Positions 50,025 through 62,815 of a stretch of DNA of 64,000 nucleotides are shown one piece after another. Position 1 is the stretch's first letter. Each line of letters starts with the position of its first letter. Position numbers and translations under genes: made by a program. Source of the DNA: Melampsora larici-populina 98AG31 (taxonomy: Eukaryota; Basidiomycota; Pucciniomycetes; Pucciniales; Melampsoraceae); assembly GCF_000204055.1 (NCBI RefSeq), contig NW_006768780.1:222286-286285 (forward strand), written 5' to 3'. The notes under the pieces were generated by a model. That model was not told where the DNA came from, searched no databases, and saw only the letters and a program-made list of their open reading frames with translations.

Positions 50025-51122
50025 GATAGTTAGATAGAATGAAGATAGTTTGATTATTCTGAGTTGAAGAACCAATTCGATTTTACCGAACAGCCTCTCG
50101 AGAGTCGAGACTCGATTCGGTGATCTTGGAAGTCACACTCACAAGATTGAGTTCCAGCGCGCATGTACCTCATGAGGCACGCAACAAATGCGCACATGGT
50201 CCATCCACGCCCGGGACCATGTGGTCCACAGGCCACGATCATATTCACAAATCGCAACTTCATCAAGCCATCAGAACACCACAATGTGGAACAGATGAAT
50301 GATATTAGAAGAATGGGATGATGAAAGTAAGATGACTTCTTACCGAGCTGCGCAAGAAATTATTGTTTTATAACCCTCAACATGCAAGACCTTTCTCCTT
50401 CCCTCGTTCAAATATATCCTGATCATTTAAATGTCATCTTTAGATTTATCATTCAAACCATCCTTCAACTATCAACGATCATAGTTGAATTATTTGGTCT
50501 GAATTGATTCTTCTTTTTATTCCTGGAAATCGTACTTACCTAGAATTCACTTATTGAACTCCTTGAATTGATCTAATTCCTATTGTTGCTTTTCCTCCCT
50601 TGACAAACATCATCGATTGAACTTCTGAGCATTTCAACTGCTCCCAATTCCATAGGGCCAACACCTTACGAGTCTAGCACCCCCGTCGCAATTGTTTTGT
50701 AGAACAAATCGTGATATTCAACTTGATATTTGTAATTCCTAACATTCCTATCGACTATTTCCAAGCAGTGTAAGCGTTTAACGAGTTTCTTCACTCTCTC
50801 TAGACCAACACGTTACGAATCCGACATCTTATTGGCATTCATTTGGTGCGACAAACAGGCACAAATAAATCTCCCACTTCTATAGTAGACCAACCAGCTA
50901 AAAGTCTGAACATGTTTGAAACATTAATTGTAGAAGCGCATAGTGAGCATCTAAATTCATTCCAGTTTTAAATAAATAGTATAACTTGATTGTGATCATT
51001 CATAACAACAATCCATAACCGTAGAACAAAGCCCTAAATTGCTATGATGACTATGGAAGATTGTACAAAGATATCAGTAGTCTCTGGCAGCAAAAGAATT
51101 CCTACTGACACCATGTCATGAG
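50025..51122. other. Upstream region of the RhoGAP gene
   Basis: Promoter side of the RhoGAP gene. Two related stretches, CCAACACCTTACGAGTC near 50658 and CCAACACGTTACGAATC near 50808, sit about 150 bp apart, and TTTGGTGCGACAAACAG near 50844 resembles a retroelement leader. Otherwise no gene. Confidence 0.4.
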
Positions 51123-51124
51123 TA

Positions 51125-51399
51125 TCCTTGTAGCACGTCGAGGTGCACACACAGAGGGTTTGGAGACAAATTTGAAAGTCTTTTGGTTGGAACTAGACTG
51201 AGATTTTCGTTGATCCCCCTTTGTGTGTGAATGAACATTTGGTGATATGATTTGTGGGATCCTGTGTCAGCAGCTAGAGTCAACTGAGTGTGGATGTCTC
51301 AATTTACAAGGGGAAGACATACAGAGGAGATGTCTTTGAAGGGTCTTTTGAGTGTTTATCAAAAGTGCTTTGTGTGTGCACATAAATGTGCTACAAGGA
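51125..51399. mobile_element. MITE with TA target duplication (Tc1/mariner-like)
   Basis: Inverted ends TCCTTGTAGCAC, extended by partly matching GTGCACACACA on both sides, are flanked by TA at 51123-51124 and 51400-51401. Length 275 bp, no ORF. Confidence 0.7.
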
Positions 51400-51401
51400 T
51401 A

Positions 51402-53860
51402 CATATAGCTTCAATCAAGTGACAGGATGCTAACACAAACAATGCAGGCCAACACGGACATGTAGTGGACATGTTGGTTGTAGGTGATGCAAACAATGAA
51501 ACAACAGCAGCACCAATGGTCAATTCTCTTCAATCAAGAAACCTGGTACACTTCTTTCCCCATTGCATTACAATACGTCTATATCCTAACGTGCTCAATT
51601 GTATCATTCAGACCCTCCAGATGAATCAGCACCAGATCAACCTGGCCAAAGTGATAAATTCTTAGCCAGTAAAGGTCACAAGGATGTTAACCCACTTTTC
51701 AACCCAAGAAATCCTCCACATTGAGAAAACAACCGTCTAGATGCAGTCTGACCAAACAAACCAACACCAAAAAGAACTCTTGGACCATTTTGTATGTAAT
51801 CCGGTGGTATTTCAAGTCTATTCCAAAAAGGAACCAGTCACTTTGACATCAGTGAGAATTCTAGCCCTCCAAGTAAAGTGGAAGATACCATGTCAAACCA
51901 GGAAGCACAAAATTCTCACTTTGTGCACAGTGTTTTTCCACAATAACAAAGTTGATTAATTTTTTGGATTACATTTGGGCCATGTGTTCTGCCGTTTTAG
52001 ATATGATTGTTCACTTTCAAGTCTCCTTATGTTTACCAAGTCAAGGGTCTCAAGACCATCTGGACAAGAAGAAAATACCACAAACAATGCCAATGCCAAA
52101 ACAGAAAACCCCCATGCAAAGTTGGATTAATTGTGAAAGCAGGTGTGACTCTGCTGCGGTCTACATTCTGAGGTCAAGGTTGAAGGAAAGAAGTGTTCAA
52201 ATATGAATAGTTTTCCAACATTGGTCAATCCCAATAACAGGACCAAGGATATGTACACCATGAATCTTGACCTGACTATTTGAAGGGAGACAAGAACAAG
52301 ATTGATTGTTAAGATAGAAGGAAACATTCCAATTCAAAAAGCCTTGAAGGATAGTCACGCAAAGACCAGACCAGGAACTATGAAATGCAGCAAATCATGA
52401 ACTGACCTGAACTTTGGAGGGAATTCAAGACAGGATTGACTTAATGACATAGATAATAATTTTTTGGTACTTAGCTTAATCAAACCACATGGGACCTATG
52501 ATACCAAGAACTTATACCAGATGGATGGGTAGTTAAGGCTCAGAATGAGGATATTGGGGGCTGAGGCAAAGGTAGTGTGGCTTGCTTTTTAAGCAACCAA
52601 CCTTTTCCATTATTATTAGAGTAGATATCTTCCCACAGCTTCAATCAACACCTGATGAGTCCCACCACAAAAACTCAAAGCAGGGCAACAGCAGAGCAGG
52701 TTGCTCTTTCTGTGCCAAGGTGCTAGCCAAAAAGGAGGTCTAAGTGCTCTGCCTGTGCTACTGGCTTCTCTAATCTCATATAACAGAGCATGGTTTTAGT
52801 GGGAGATTGCATGTGCTCTCAAGTTTGGTTGATGATATGCAGTCAATCTACAAAAACTTGACCAATTTTTCCGGTCAAACTCAAGCAAAATGGTGGGGAA
52901 TTTGTGACAAGCTTTGCTGAAATCACTGTATGCATTAAGGCAATCTGATAGATGCTGACAAATTTCAGAACATGCCCTGTTTTATAGTGGTTGATATTCT
53001 ACCACACATGACCAAATAAGTTTAAACATTATTGATTCCGCTGATCTATCCCTGGATCTTTGTTTTACCTTACATGCTTCATGGGTCTGTTCATGCCTTC
53101 TCAATTTTGTATCTACCTCTTCCTGTATATCTATTGAATAAAATTATAGACAGATTCTGGAATACATTCCCTGTTCAAATCTGAAGACCAAAAAATTTTA
53201 GGGTGGGGCGCAAGAGGTGCAAGTTTGTCTCATAAGTGGAGCATGAGTGGGTGTCAGGCATAGCAGGCTTACACTTGGTTACAAAGAAAAAAAGAAGCGG
53301 ATCAAAGGAGAGGGATTCAGGTGTTGTTTCAATGGTGTTTTTTTAGCACACCAAATATTACTTTTTTTTCTTTCAGTCAAGTATTGTATGTATGAAAAGC
53401 CCCATGTCATATCTTGTTGAAACATCACATCTTGAATTCATCAGGATACACAGCCGGTAGACTCCTTGCGGGGCACCACTTTTTTTCAGTAATGAAAGCA
53501 ATCTCAATTCATGAGACTTTTCAGATAGTCGTATCATAATTTTTGTACAATTCCAAGGCAGTGCGCCTGAACTTGTTCAGCAATTTGTGTATCACTTTTT
53601 AGATTCAGATAGATTATTTGTGATATCGAAAGCCTTATCTTATATAATTTTTTGGAGCAGTGCATCAATAAAACCAAATACAAAGTTTAAGAGAGAGATG
53701 TGTGAGAAAATGTTCCAAGAGGAATTTTGATCAAAGGCCACCATATAAAATGAGTGCATTCCTCCCACTGAAAAAGGATGGTAGCTGCTTGTGCTCAACT
53801 TGGCTTCCCCTCAACACATTTTGAATCATTTGAAAAGATTTATCTTTTGTTTTAATCAAT
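51402..53860. other. Gene-free region
   Basis: Only short ORFs without family resemblance. No LTR or inverted repeat pair that I could support. Confidence 0.45.
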
Positions 53861-54550
53861 ATGATCAAAATATTGTTCTTCACTTTACTCCACCTATCCA
53901 TCACTCTTTCAAGGATGAATCCTCTGCATCTGACTGATGAGCAAATCTGCACAGGTGAGTTCTGAGATGGTGTTGGAAATCTCAAGTGATTCAACAGCTT
54001 ATTGTGGGTTCTGTGTAGCGGAGCTGGCACAACCTGCTGCTAATGTTGTTAAAAATTTTGCAAAGATTGTCATGGGTGCTGCACAGGAAGCTTCTGATAA
54101 ACTGAGCCCTATCATGCATCCGGATGTAGATATCAGGCACAATGGGGAAAAAATTCATGCTGAGGGTGAGTTTTTCTACAATTTTTTAAAAAAAAAGATA
54201 AAATTCCCCTTGTGATGGTATCTTTTGTAAGCTGATTGCATACATATTGCATTTGTGGGTATAAATCCTAATGGCTAGATTTTAAGCAGTTGGCACAACG
54301 TGGCTACTACGTAGCCCCTAACCAGGAGGTCCTCAATGGATTGATACGAAGCCAAGGTAAGCCTGGAATAGATGCTTGTATTGTCATCAAAATGGTTAAA
54401 GAGTGGTTTGATATTATTTTTTCCAACATAGAGATATTCAGGACGCCTAGGGCCCATGTGGTGAGATGGCAGTATGAGACATATTTTGCTATGATCACAT
54501 TTGAAAGAACAGAGAGCAAGATTTGTAATGTGGATCTACAAATTCAGTAA
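53861..54550 (+). CDS. Predicted secreted protein, three exons (candidate effector)
   Basis: Exons 53861-53954, 54019-54165 and 54279-54550 sum to 513 nt (170 residues), all with GT-AG introns of 64 and 113 bp. ATG 53861 opens a signal peptide (KILFFTLLHLSITLS) cut near residue 18. The mature part is about 150 residues with only three cysteines. It has an alpha-helical stretch (ANVVKNFAKIVMGAAQEA), then FKQLAQRGYYVAPNQ and a Trp-rich region (VKEWFDIIF, HVVRWQYETYFAMITFE). I recognise no family. A further exon after 54547 (CA|GTAAGTG) cannot be excluded. The frame is lost if any single-exon ORF is taken alone, so the gene is easy to miss. Confidence 0.55.
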
Positions 54551-55248
54551 GTGTTTTTCTGCATCAAAGTGTATGCACCATTTTGCATGTAAGTCTGACT
54601 GATTGTGAAATCACCAAAATTATAAATTGTTTGAAGCCCAAACTATAGTATACTACACAGACCTCTGAGATGACAAATACTTGGGAAAACTGATACCCTT
54701 CAATACAAGATTTTTTTCTTGGTCATGATCATATGCTTGGTTTCACATGTACACAAAAAGGATTTGATGAAAAAGAATAGTTGCAGAATTGATACTTTTT
54801 GTCAAAAAAAAAATGGTTTGTTGAATTTGAATATACAATTGAATAAGAAAATGCACAAGACTAGCATGAGCCTTGGTTAACTATGTTCTTGTTGGTTCAT
54901 CAACACTTGCGGGTAATTTTCCCTGACTTTCAAATCAGTTTTGGGCTTCTATTTTTCTTTTGCTTTTTTGAGTAAAACTTTATCATACCATTCTTGTCTG
55001 TTGGAAGTCTTGCAAATATTCTTGTATTTCTTACCTTTTGTGTATTGTGATCTACTCACAATCTTTGGGACAAGGATGGGTAGAAAGTAAATTGACAAAT
55101 CCATTGTTAGGAAGCCACAACGCCTTTGTATAGATAAGCATCATACACTGAGGATTAAACAAGGAAACTATGAGAAGATGGTACTACTACAACAAGAGGT
55201 GATCTATGATGGCCATGATACAAGATAGGTGGAGTCATATTCCAATAA
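54551..55248. other. Intergenic region
   Basis: No gene seen between the secreted-protein gene and the decayed solo LTR. Confidence 0.45.
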
Positions 55249-55426
55249 CTGTAGAGCGTGTGAAAGACTTGGATACACATTACATGTCACAGCTAAGGAT
55301 TGTACTTTAGAAGTCCATGTGATATCTATTGTACATACCCTCATCCAACAATCTAATTATAGGACCAGAACCAACACTTGACCACATCTCACCCTTTTTT
55401 CCAAATCCCCAGTGCTGGTCTGAACA
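55249..55426 (+). repeat. Decayed solo LTR related to Gypsy-C
   Basis: Shares ACATTACATGTCACA, CCTCATCC(A)ACAATC and the CCCCA...GTCTG.ACA end with the Gypsy-C LTR in the same order and spacing, with many substitutions. No internal sequence flanks it. The left boundary is approximate. Confidence 0.65.
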
Positions 55427-56207
55427 AGTGGAGGAGAGATATGTCTCAACCTGGTACTGCTGGATTCAGTCAACAGGAAATATCTGTTTCACAGCAATTA
55501 AAAAAACAGATGAGAGAACAGGATGTGATTCCTTGACTTGAAGCTGCATTTGAAGGGGGAGAGGGGCCAAAACAGTTTTTGGAGGGTTTTTGTCTTTGAT
55601 CAAATGAAGTTGCTGAACACCAGTGTTTTTGTCAAAAATTAAAACAGTTTTGACCCAAAGATGGCTTTTGGCTTTGGTGGTGTTTTTGACCAAAAACTGT
55701 TTTTTGGTTCCAGCCAAAAGACCCCAAGCCTTTTATTTTCTTTGATTGCCAGATCTCCAGGGTCCTGTTGTGGAAATGGACTTCAGTTTGATTATGCTAT
55801 TCAGATCTTGAACAGGTGAGACTCGCAATGGGAAGTGTTCATAAATAGTAGTCTTTACTTTCACTCCCTTACTGACCCTACAAATCATCAGTTTTTGATC
55901 AACTTGGGTTGGACAGATGACATACCAGCTGCGGACTTTGTGTACCTGCAAAGAATCAGGAATTTTTGTAAGTACAAGAATGAGAGATGCTACCAAATTG
56001 TTTTGGTAAAGATCTGTCAAAATATGACTTGGTACTCTTACTTGAAAAAAGTAGCAATCCAGGGTCATCAGACCAGATGGCTAAATTCCACATCATTTTC
56101 TTGTGTGAAGCAATGTGAAATCAGATGCAATTCTGGATTACTCTATCTTGACTGAATTCTATCAATCTATCTTGACATACCACAGCATTCTTCTGATTGT
56201 CAGCAAA
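55427..56207. other. Intergenic region with foldback of CAAAAACAGTTTTTGG type
   Basis: About 55559-55730 contains inverted, low-complexity copies of CAAAACAGTTTTTGG near both ends with GGGG/CCCC termini, possibly an old MITE. A 106-residue ORF at 55835 has no supporting features. Confidence 0.4.
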
Positions 56208-57672
56208 TCACGGTAAAGATATTTGACGCAGCTGAACGCCTGCTTCAGCAAACACAGCAGCTGTACCAATATCCATGCTATAGCTAAATGAATAAACGAC
56301 TTCTCTAACTCCACATTGTACAATCTTCACACTGCATCGTAGGCAAGGACATCTGTGTTTTTATCATCAATGGCAGATTGCGAGTCGTCAGTCTATCACG
56401 CGCGTTCAGGTTATCCGAGTTGTGAAGCTAAAAAGGTATCATAGATGGGAATGGAGTATGACATATGTCAAACTTACGTGTTACAATACAAAGTACTTCC
56501 TTCTCCTGCACCCATTCGATCTCTACCAGCCTCTAGTAATGCGTTCTCTTCTGCATGTAAACATAAACATTCATTGAGATCCGTTCCACATTTTGAAACT
56601 ACCTCGGCGGCGGTTCCCACTTTGAGGTCGGAATTTCTAGACGATTGAGGGTTGGCTGATCCTAAAGTTCCATTACATCTCGCACACCCGCCCTCATTGC
56701 AATTTGCTAATTTCAAAAGAGAAACACTCTTACAATCAGCAAAGCAGTTGATCGATAGATTCCCAAATGAGCTATCAAGGCTCAACTCATTCCTCTTGGT
56801 GTACCATTGTAACCAGTACTTAACACCCTTTTATCTCTCTTGGTAATCAAGACAGCGCCTACTCTGCGTTTCATACAATTACTTCTTAAACTAGCCAAAT
56901 TGGCCAAAGTCATGAAATATTGATCCCAATCTGGTCTAAGGCCTTTTCGAAGTTTTTGTAGATGAGTTCGATCGATTGAAGTTAAGAGATCATTTAAAGA
57001 TGAGTTGTTGAGGATTGTATAAGTTGCGAAAGGGATGATCGATTTCAATGGTGTTCTCATGGATTCCTGGTTGATATTTGAGCTGTGATCGGGAGGATGG
57101 TTCTGTGAGACGTTGATCGGGATACCTAAACGCGTGATACCGATGCCTAAATCCGCCACTGCATCATCTTCACCGTCTCGCCTTATTCCGTACTCGAAGA
57201 CTTCATCTTGCAAAACGAATTCCTCAAGACTAGATGGCCCAGCTGCCCTGGACAAACCAAAGGAATGCCATCAGTACTAGTCAAATATTGTTGATGTTGC
57301 TTGATAGTGTCATATGGTAGCTTACAGAGTCTTCGTTGATGTTGATCGGCTTTGATATAATCTTTCCCATCTTAACCGTGTTGGTGCTTCGACATTGACT
57401 AAGACGAAGAAAGGTCGCTTGAGAAACTTTTCGATTTCGATTTTTGATTGAAGGTCTGTTGTAACAAAGTCATGAGACCAATGTTTAGTTGAGTAATCTA
57501 GAAATCCATCGTGATCGGTAAAACGTAATTTATCAGATGTCGACTGGTTCATATCAATCCCGTCAGATCTTGAAGTTGTGATTCGAACTTCCTTGAAAGC
57601 ATGTTGAGTGACTAAATGTTGAGCAATCGTATCTTTACCAGCATATCGCGAGCCAATCAAAGCAATCAGCAT
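56208..57672 (-). CDS. DCD1: Deoxycytidylate (dCMP) deaminase
   Basis: Four exons on the reverse strand: 57672-57326, 57247-56787, 56706-56478 and 56352-56208; 1182 nt, 393 residues. The N-terminal P-loop region (IGSRYAGKDTIAQHL) and RPFFVLVNVEAP are typical of the long fungal Dcd1. The C-terminal deaminase domain has WDQYFMTLANLASLRSNCMK, GYNGTPRGM, zinc-binding HAE in CLCLHAEENALLEAGRD and the second zinc motif CPCLRC. It converts dCMP to dUMP for thymidylate synthesis and is allosterically set by dCTP/dTTP in the family. An insert of about 20 residues between GGCARCNG and the CLCLHAE motif (Ser/Asn-rich) is longer than in yeast. Confidence 0.92.
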
Positions 57673-60600
57673 GGTTGGACGATGGAAATACCCAAAGGCA
57701 CAACGGTACCATCGATTTCCACAAATATGCGTATAAATATCTAGATGGGAAGTCACGTGATATCCCTCTATTGAGGGACGCCTGTATGTGGGTGACCCAG
57801 TGGGTCACATCTGGTCACATAGAATCAGGGTCCAAAGCTCAAGCAAAAAAAATCTTTCTGATTGACTGCTAGAGAGTATCAACGCTTTTTGCCTATCCTC
57901 AGATATCTCATAGCATATTTTTCACCTCATATCATCACTACCAGGCAATTGGCGCCCAGCCGCGGCACAGCCACGAGTCAAGGCAATGCAGCCATTGGAA
58001 CACTGCTCTGAAAAAACAGACAGTTGCTTCTTCAGGCGCAATTGTGCAACAAAACATATGCTGATATGCACAAATGTACCTGGCAGATGTCAGCAATTAG
58101 CGGGTGGGCACGGAGTATCTACTTGCAACAGAACCAAAGCAAAATGTGTGCTACATCACAGCCCATCAAAGCAGCCTGGTGGTAAATCACTACAGATAAA
58201 GAAGGGACCTTGGCTCAAGTCACAGAAGGTTGAATTTTTTTAAGTGCTTAATGGCTTTAATTGAAAATAGCACTAACTAATTAACAAGTCAAAAACAAGA
58301 AAGACTAGTATACCTTGGAAAATTGGGAAGGTTGAATAAAGAGTGATATGTATGTCTTGAGTGGTGGGAGGACCCGGAACAGAAAAGAGCAAGGACCATT
58401 GAAGCAGGTGGGTGGTAATCTTTTTTTTTGTAAATTACTTTCCTTTATTATATGTAGGTAGATCTCACAGCCTCAAATTCTGTCACAAGGAATTTTTTGT
58501 TTATTTAAAACTGTCTCTTTTTATACTCTCACTGTTCAAAGTTGTTACCATATAACAAGATATCCCCACAGTCTTTGCCAAAGATGTCTAATCCTGGCAA
58601 CATAGATCAGTTCAATGTGTCAGTGAACAGGACCAGTAATATGTTAAGAGGTGAAGAAGCCTCAGCAAAAGGTACTCAGTCAACTGACTGAACCCTGGAA
58701 GATGTCACCAAAACAATCAACAAATGAAATGATGCCACTAATCAGGCCAGCACAGCTGCAACTACTGGCTTGCAAGGACAGAAGGGGAAGAGCATCAGAG
58801 GGAAGAAGGGAACCACAATCAGCCATAATTTGCCATTGATGATTGAGTACCAGCCCTGCTCCAGGCAGTACAATGGCTCCATTGTTGCATATCAATCCTA
58901 TGTCTCCAAACGCAGGATTCACATCATCCAATGTGCCTTCAATCAATCAAAAAGATCTGGGTGCAGGCTTACCCTTTGCTAACCAGCAATTCTATGGCTG
59001 CAGGAGCTCCAACAACTGAAGAAATATTCAGTACCCGTACGAGGCACAAGGGAGTTTGTGTTTGTCCATGTAGGTACCGACTCAGTACCAGATATTGGGC
59101 AACGGCAAGACTGTATCCTTCTGGGTCAGCACACAAGCTGATGACTCCTGCAAACCAGACAGATGACTCCTGCAAACCAGACAGATGACTAATCAGCTTA
59201 GAAGTGATCAGGAACCATGGGCTTGGTTCATCCTCAGGGCAGAGACAGTTGAGACCTAGAGGCTGAAACATATATCAATTGAGTTGGGTGAGTTCCCAAC
59301 TTACCCTCTCCTTGATCAGTTCCAGTTCCTCCTTCACATCCTCCTCAGGATACGTGACCAACAACTCCTTTCCCCACTTTCTCTTAGCTCGATCATCTCA
59401 CAACTTTTTCATTCCTCCCACCCTCCCTACTTTGCCTTTTTGGCTTGTTTGTGTTTTTGTTTTCTTTTTTGTGTGTTTTTTCCTAGGTCAGTGACACCCA
59501 AGTTTGAGGTGTATCACTAAACCCCTTCTTGTGTGTCTTCCTTGAACTAGGCTGGTGGCCTTTGCTTTCCCCCTCCCTGACTATCTCCAGACGCCCGCTT
59601 GTAAAGAGCTAACTCCTAACACGGTTTTTGTCACAATGTCATCAGGGGAAAGACAAAGACGCCTCTCCCCCACACCCCATACTTATGTATGGCACACATG
59701 CATTTAGCACTAGAAACACATGATTTGAAATGAACACATAACAGATCTGTTGAGTTAATGGTGCCACCCAATGCGCCAGTTGTACATTCATATGCAAGAT
59801 TCCAGAAGCTAAGTAAAACTGACCATCACAAATGGAACACAAAAGGAGATAGAGAAGGTCAAATCCCACCCTTGGAGAAGAGCCCTTTAGAAGAGCAAAC
59901 ACTTACGGTTAGTGGCAACAAACCTGGAGGATCTGCAAACCACCTGGTCCCAAAATCAGCTCAAATTTGGCTGGTCCTACTCTGTTGATTTCTAAAGAGG
60001 TTATAAATGGTCAGTTGGCTGGTGACACATCATGTGAGCCATCAACCTCACTTCTTGCCAAGAGAAATGCTGCAACAGCAAAGCCACCCCTCTGTGATGC
60101 CACCTACATGTGATGACTCAGTTGAGAAGTGTCTTGTTATTTATCTTGTGTGTAGTACACTGACATAACTTTGGTTATCTTTGGTTGGATTGCCTAGTGC
60201 TACATTTGTCCCCTTGGTTGGCCGCGCCTATAACAGGAACAAACAGAATACTTGCCTGGATTGATGAGTGCTCACCTTCAGGTCCTGGTTGAACCCAAAA
60301 GGCTTTGATCTAATGCCGGAAGTGTGAAGGGCCAGGTCAACACCTTGTGGCCACTCAACAACAACAAACCAGTGATGGTCTTGTCATGAAAGCTTTACAA
60401 CCAGCCCTGCCCTCCCAGTTTGTGTCAATGACTGAGAATAACCCAAATGTGGACAAAATTGTTTGGTAGCAAATTGCCACTCCTTCCAAACTTGTAATCC
60501 CAGTCACAGAAGACCCACCTACTGTCAGCACTAAGACAACATCCAGTGTGGTTTTCAAGCTTAGTGATTGGGGTATAGAAGCTCATGTTCTAGTGGTGCT

Positions 60601-61070
60601 ATCCAAATACTTTGCAGCTAAGATGGTGGCCCTTGATTTGTATATCCTCCTTGCAGTGTTCAATACACAATGGTTACGACAGGATCTTGTGAATGTTTTG
60701 GAGCCTGAAAACAAGGGTCTGATATAAAGCACTTTGGCTTTGATAAGCTACTGACTCAACCAACATGATCTAGTAAAAGGCTTCTGACCTGTGAGAAGGT
60801 TCAGAATAGTGATGTAGAACGAGTTAGTTGAAGTTATCTTAAGCTTCAATAACTGATCTTCGGAGTAGCACAAGAGACAAGACTATAAGATAAAATGAAA
60901 ACATAAGAAACAAAATATAGAGAAAATATTGTTAATGATATAACGGTCAATAAGTGAAATAGTGAAATTTACGTACTTCTCTTCCCAAAGATGGGGAAAA
61001 GAGAAGTACAATGAGAGAGGATTTTAGTATATAAGGAATGAAATGTTTGATTTGATTAATTGGGGTAATG
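57673..61070. other. Gene-poor region
   Basis: No supported gene in 3.4 kb. A 22-bp unit (GATGACTCCTGCAAACCAGACA) is repeated in tandem at 59140-59183. Short GC-rich GGCGCCCAGCCGCGGC near 57950. Several short ORFs look random. Confidence 0.45.
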
Positions 61071-61301
61071 TTAATGATCTTCTTTCTTCTCGTCTAAGAT
61101 TGAATCTTCTTGTTGTTCTTCTGGGATTGCGAATCGTTTGCGGTTAGGTATTTGCTTGTTATGTACATAGCTGAGTGCGTCGATTGGAGTTTTCAACAGA
61201 TCTGCTCCAGCAGTCACTTTGAAAGAGAAAAGGAAACCTCTAGTATAGGCTTGACTGTCCTGTTGGAGTGGACCTTTGTCGAATGAGTGGTTGCTTTGGA
61301 C
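61071..61301 (-). CDS. Unassigned C-terminal exon-like ORF
   Basis: 76 residues open from an AG acceptor (AAATAG at 61303-61302) to TAA 61073. The sequence (TRGFLFSFKVTAGADLLKT, PNRKRFAIPEE) reads like a real protein end and not a random ORF, but no upstream exons are found before the tRNA at 61613. It may be the 3' exon of a broken gene or a retroelement fragment. Family unknown. Confidence 0.3.
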   Translation of the reverse strand, partial: VQSNHSFDKGPLQQDSQAYTRGFLFSFKVTAGADLLKTPIDALSYVHNKQIPNRKRFAIPEEQQEDSILDEKKEDH

Positions 61302-61473
61302 CTATTTGTCACCTACCTGGAGTACTACAAAAGCAATGAGTTAGCAATGAAGTTTGAGGCTCATAAATAATATACAAGACCTCTCACAGGATTTGTTCCC
61401 CTCAGATAGGTAGATGTAGAGAGAGTGGACAGTGTAATGGTATTTGCAAATTGCATTGAAACCTTCCAATCAG

Positions 61474-61610
61474 GAAGGATTACGTCAAAAGATTGTCGGG
61501 GGTTCAAGGACACAAAAATAGCGCGCCCATTTGTCCTCCTGAGACAGGTAGATAAGGAGAGATGAAGGATTACATCGAAGAATTGTCGCGGGTTTGAGGA
61601 CACAAAAATA
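61474..61610. repeat. Imperfect 90-bp-period duplication beside the tRNA
   Basis: Two 47-bp copies, 61474-61520 and 61564-61610, both GAAGGATTAC...GGACACAAAAATA. The second directly follows the tRNA 3' end on the reverse strand. An AGGTAGAT block ahead of each copy extends the similarity. Confidence 0.7.
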
Positions 61611-61612
61611 TC

Positions 61613-61704
61613 CGCCCAACGAGGGGCTCGAACCCTCGACAATTCGATGCCGATCTTGGAACTCTGATAAGAGTCGAATGCTCTACCAACTGAGCTAGCC
61701 GGGC
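61613..61704 (-). tRNA. tRNA-Lys (CUU) with 19-nt intron
   Basis: The acceptor stem GCCCGGC pairs with GTTGGGC (two G-U), followed by discriminator G. D arm GCTC/GAGC, anticodon stem TTCGA/TCGAA, loop CTCTTA with anticodon CTT, T arm GAGGG-TTCGAGC-CCCTC. The intron occupies 61667-61649, after position 37 as usual, and contains CCAAG, which can pair with the anticodon. A TTTTT pol III terminator lies just downstream (61608-61604). 73 nt when spliced. Confidence 0.92.
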
Positions 61705-62185
61705 TACGGGATTTTACGTACTTGCGCGGTTCAGTACCGGCCCGGCGTGATGCCCCGTGGCACAAGGCCATTGAATTGAGACCCGCCAAAGTATTTGCTT
61801 GTAGGTGTAGGTAACTTGCTTATTTACTCATTGGAATATTGGGAAATAGGGACTTCGAGTATTGGATGTTTAGTAATTGTCGGGTCCAGGTTTGAATTGC
61901 TATTTTACCTTTGGTAAAATGACATCACTCCTGTTTACCATCAAAATTCCATCCATTACTCGTTGACCACTTTTATCAAGTTTCCTCTTTCCTCATTATA
62001 TTGTCAAATTACAACCATCAACAGGAAGTATTTTTTAAAAAAAGAATAGAAGGTTTTTTCTAAAAAGTATTCATTAGCAGAAAAAAGTTATCAAATTTTC
62101 AGACATTTTAGTGGTATTTTTTGGAGCTGTTGACCGTAGTTTTTTGGAAATCAGTTTTTGGAGGTTCCATCTTTGACTGATATAG

Positions 62186-62800
62186 ATTAAGTCAAGTGAT
62201 GATGTCCTTTATGACAAAGCTGCTACTGTTGCAGCCAAGATTGATGAGCTTCGAGAATCATATCTCTCATCCAATGGCTCAAACAACACGACAATGTTGG
62301 AGCTTAGAAACCAGTTTGCGAAGATCCTCTCTTATTCTTCAAAAAACTGGTACCGAAACTGGTCAGAATTCACATATGACTTGGTTAGAAAGGACAGTGC
62401 TGCTAAAAGACCGATTTTCGCGAACCAATGAGATAGACCTACGTCTACTCCAAGATCAGACCAAGATAGATTATACATCTTTGCTCCTCCAACGAACCCG
62501 GTTTATCCTCCCGACCTTTCAAGACAGGTATCACTGGCTGGGAAAGGGAATTCTGGAGTTCAGCATCCCACAAACTCTGGTGATCAAGTCCAAGGAACTT
62601 CTGGTGATCGTCCGCCTTCTCAGTCAGGTGTGCTTTCAGTCGAAGACAGGATGGCTGTCCTATCCAAGAAAAATGTGGAGGCGCAAAATCGAATTAACTT
62701 GCTTCTCGACAATCAAGGAAAATCTAAGGGGAAGAAATGTTCTCGTCGTCGTCGTGAAAAGATTGAAAAGTTTCACAAGAAATCTTTTAACGTCTCGTAA
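62186..62800 (+). pseudogene. Unrecognised ORF with one internal stop, cut upstream
   Basis: One frame is open from 62186 to TAA 62800 except for TGA at 62429-62431. The first part (IDELRESYLSSNGSNN, NWYRNWSEFTYDLVRKDS) and the second part (Pro/Ser/Gly-rich, then KNVEAQNRINLLLDNQGKSK and a Lys/Arg-rich end) look like a structured domain followed by a basic nucleic-acid-binding tail, as in retroelement Gag-like proteins. No start codon context is seen. It lies directly before the inverted copia LTR and may belong with the ORF at 63713. Confidence 0.4.
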
Positions 62801-62815
62801 GAAAGATCCAGATTG

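Noticed and set aside
55835..56155. 106-residue ORF with several cysteines
   Set aside because: No signal peptide, no splice context and no resemblance; probably chance in AT-rich DNA.
57940..57975. GC-rich GGCGCCCAGCCGCGGC as a Helitron end
   Set aside because: No CTRR terminus after a hairpin and no matching 5' TC end.
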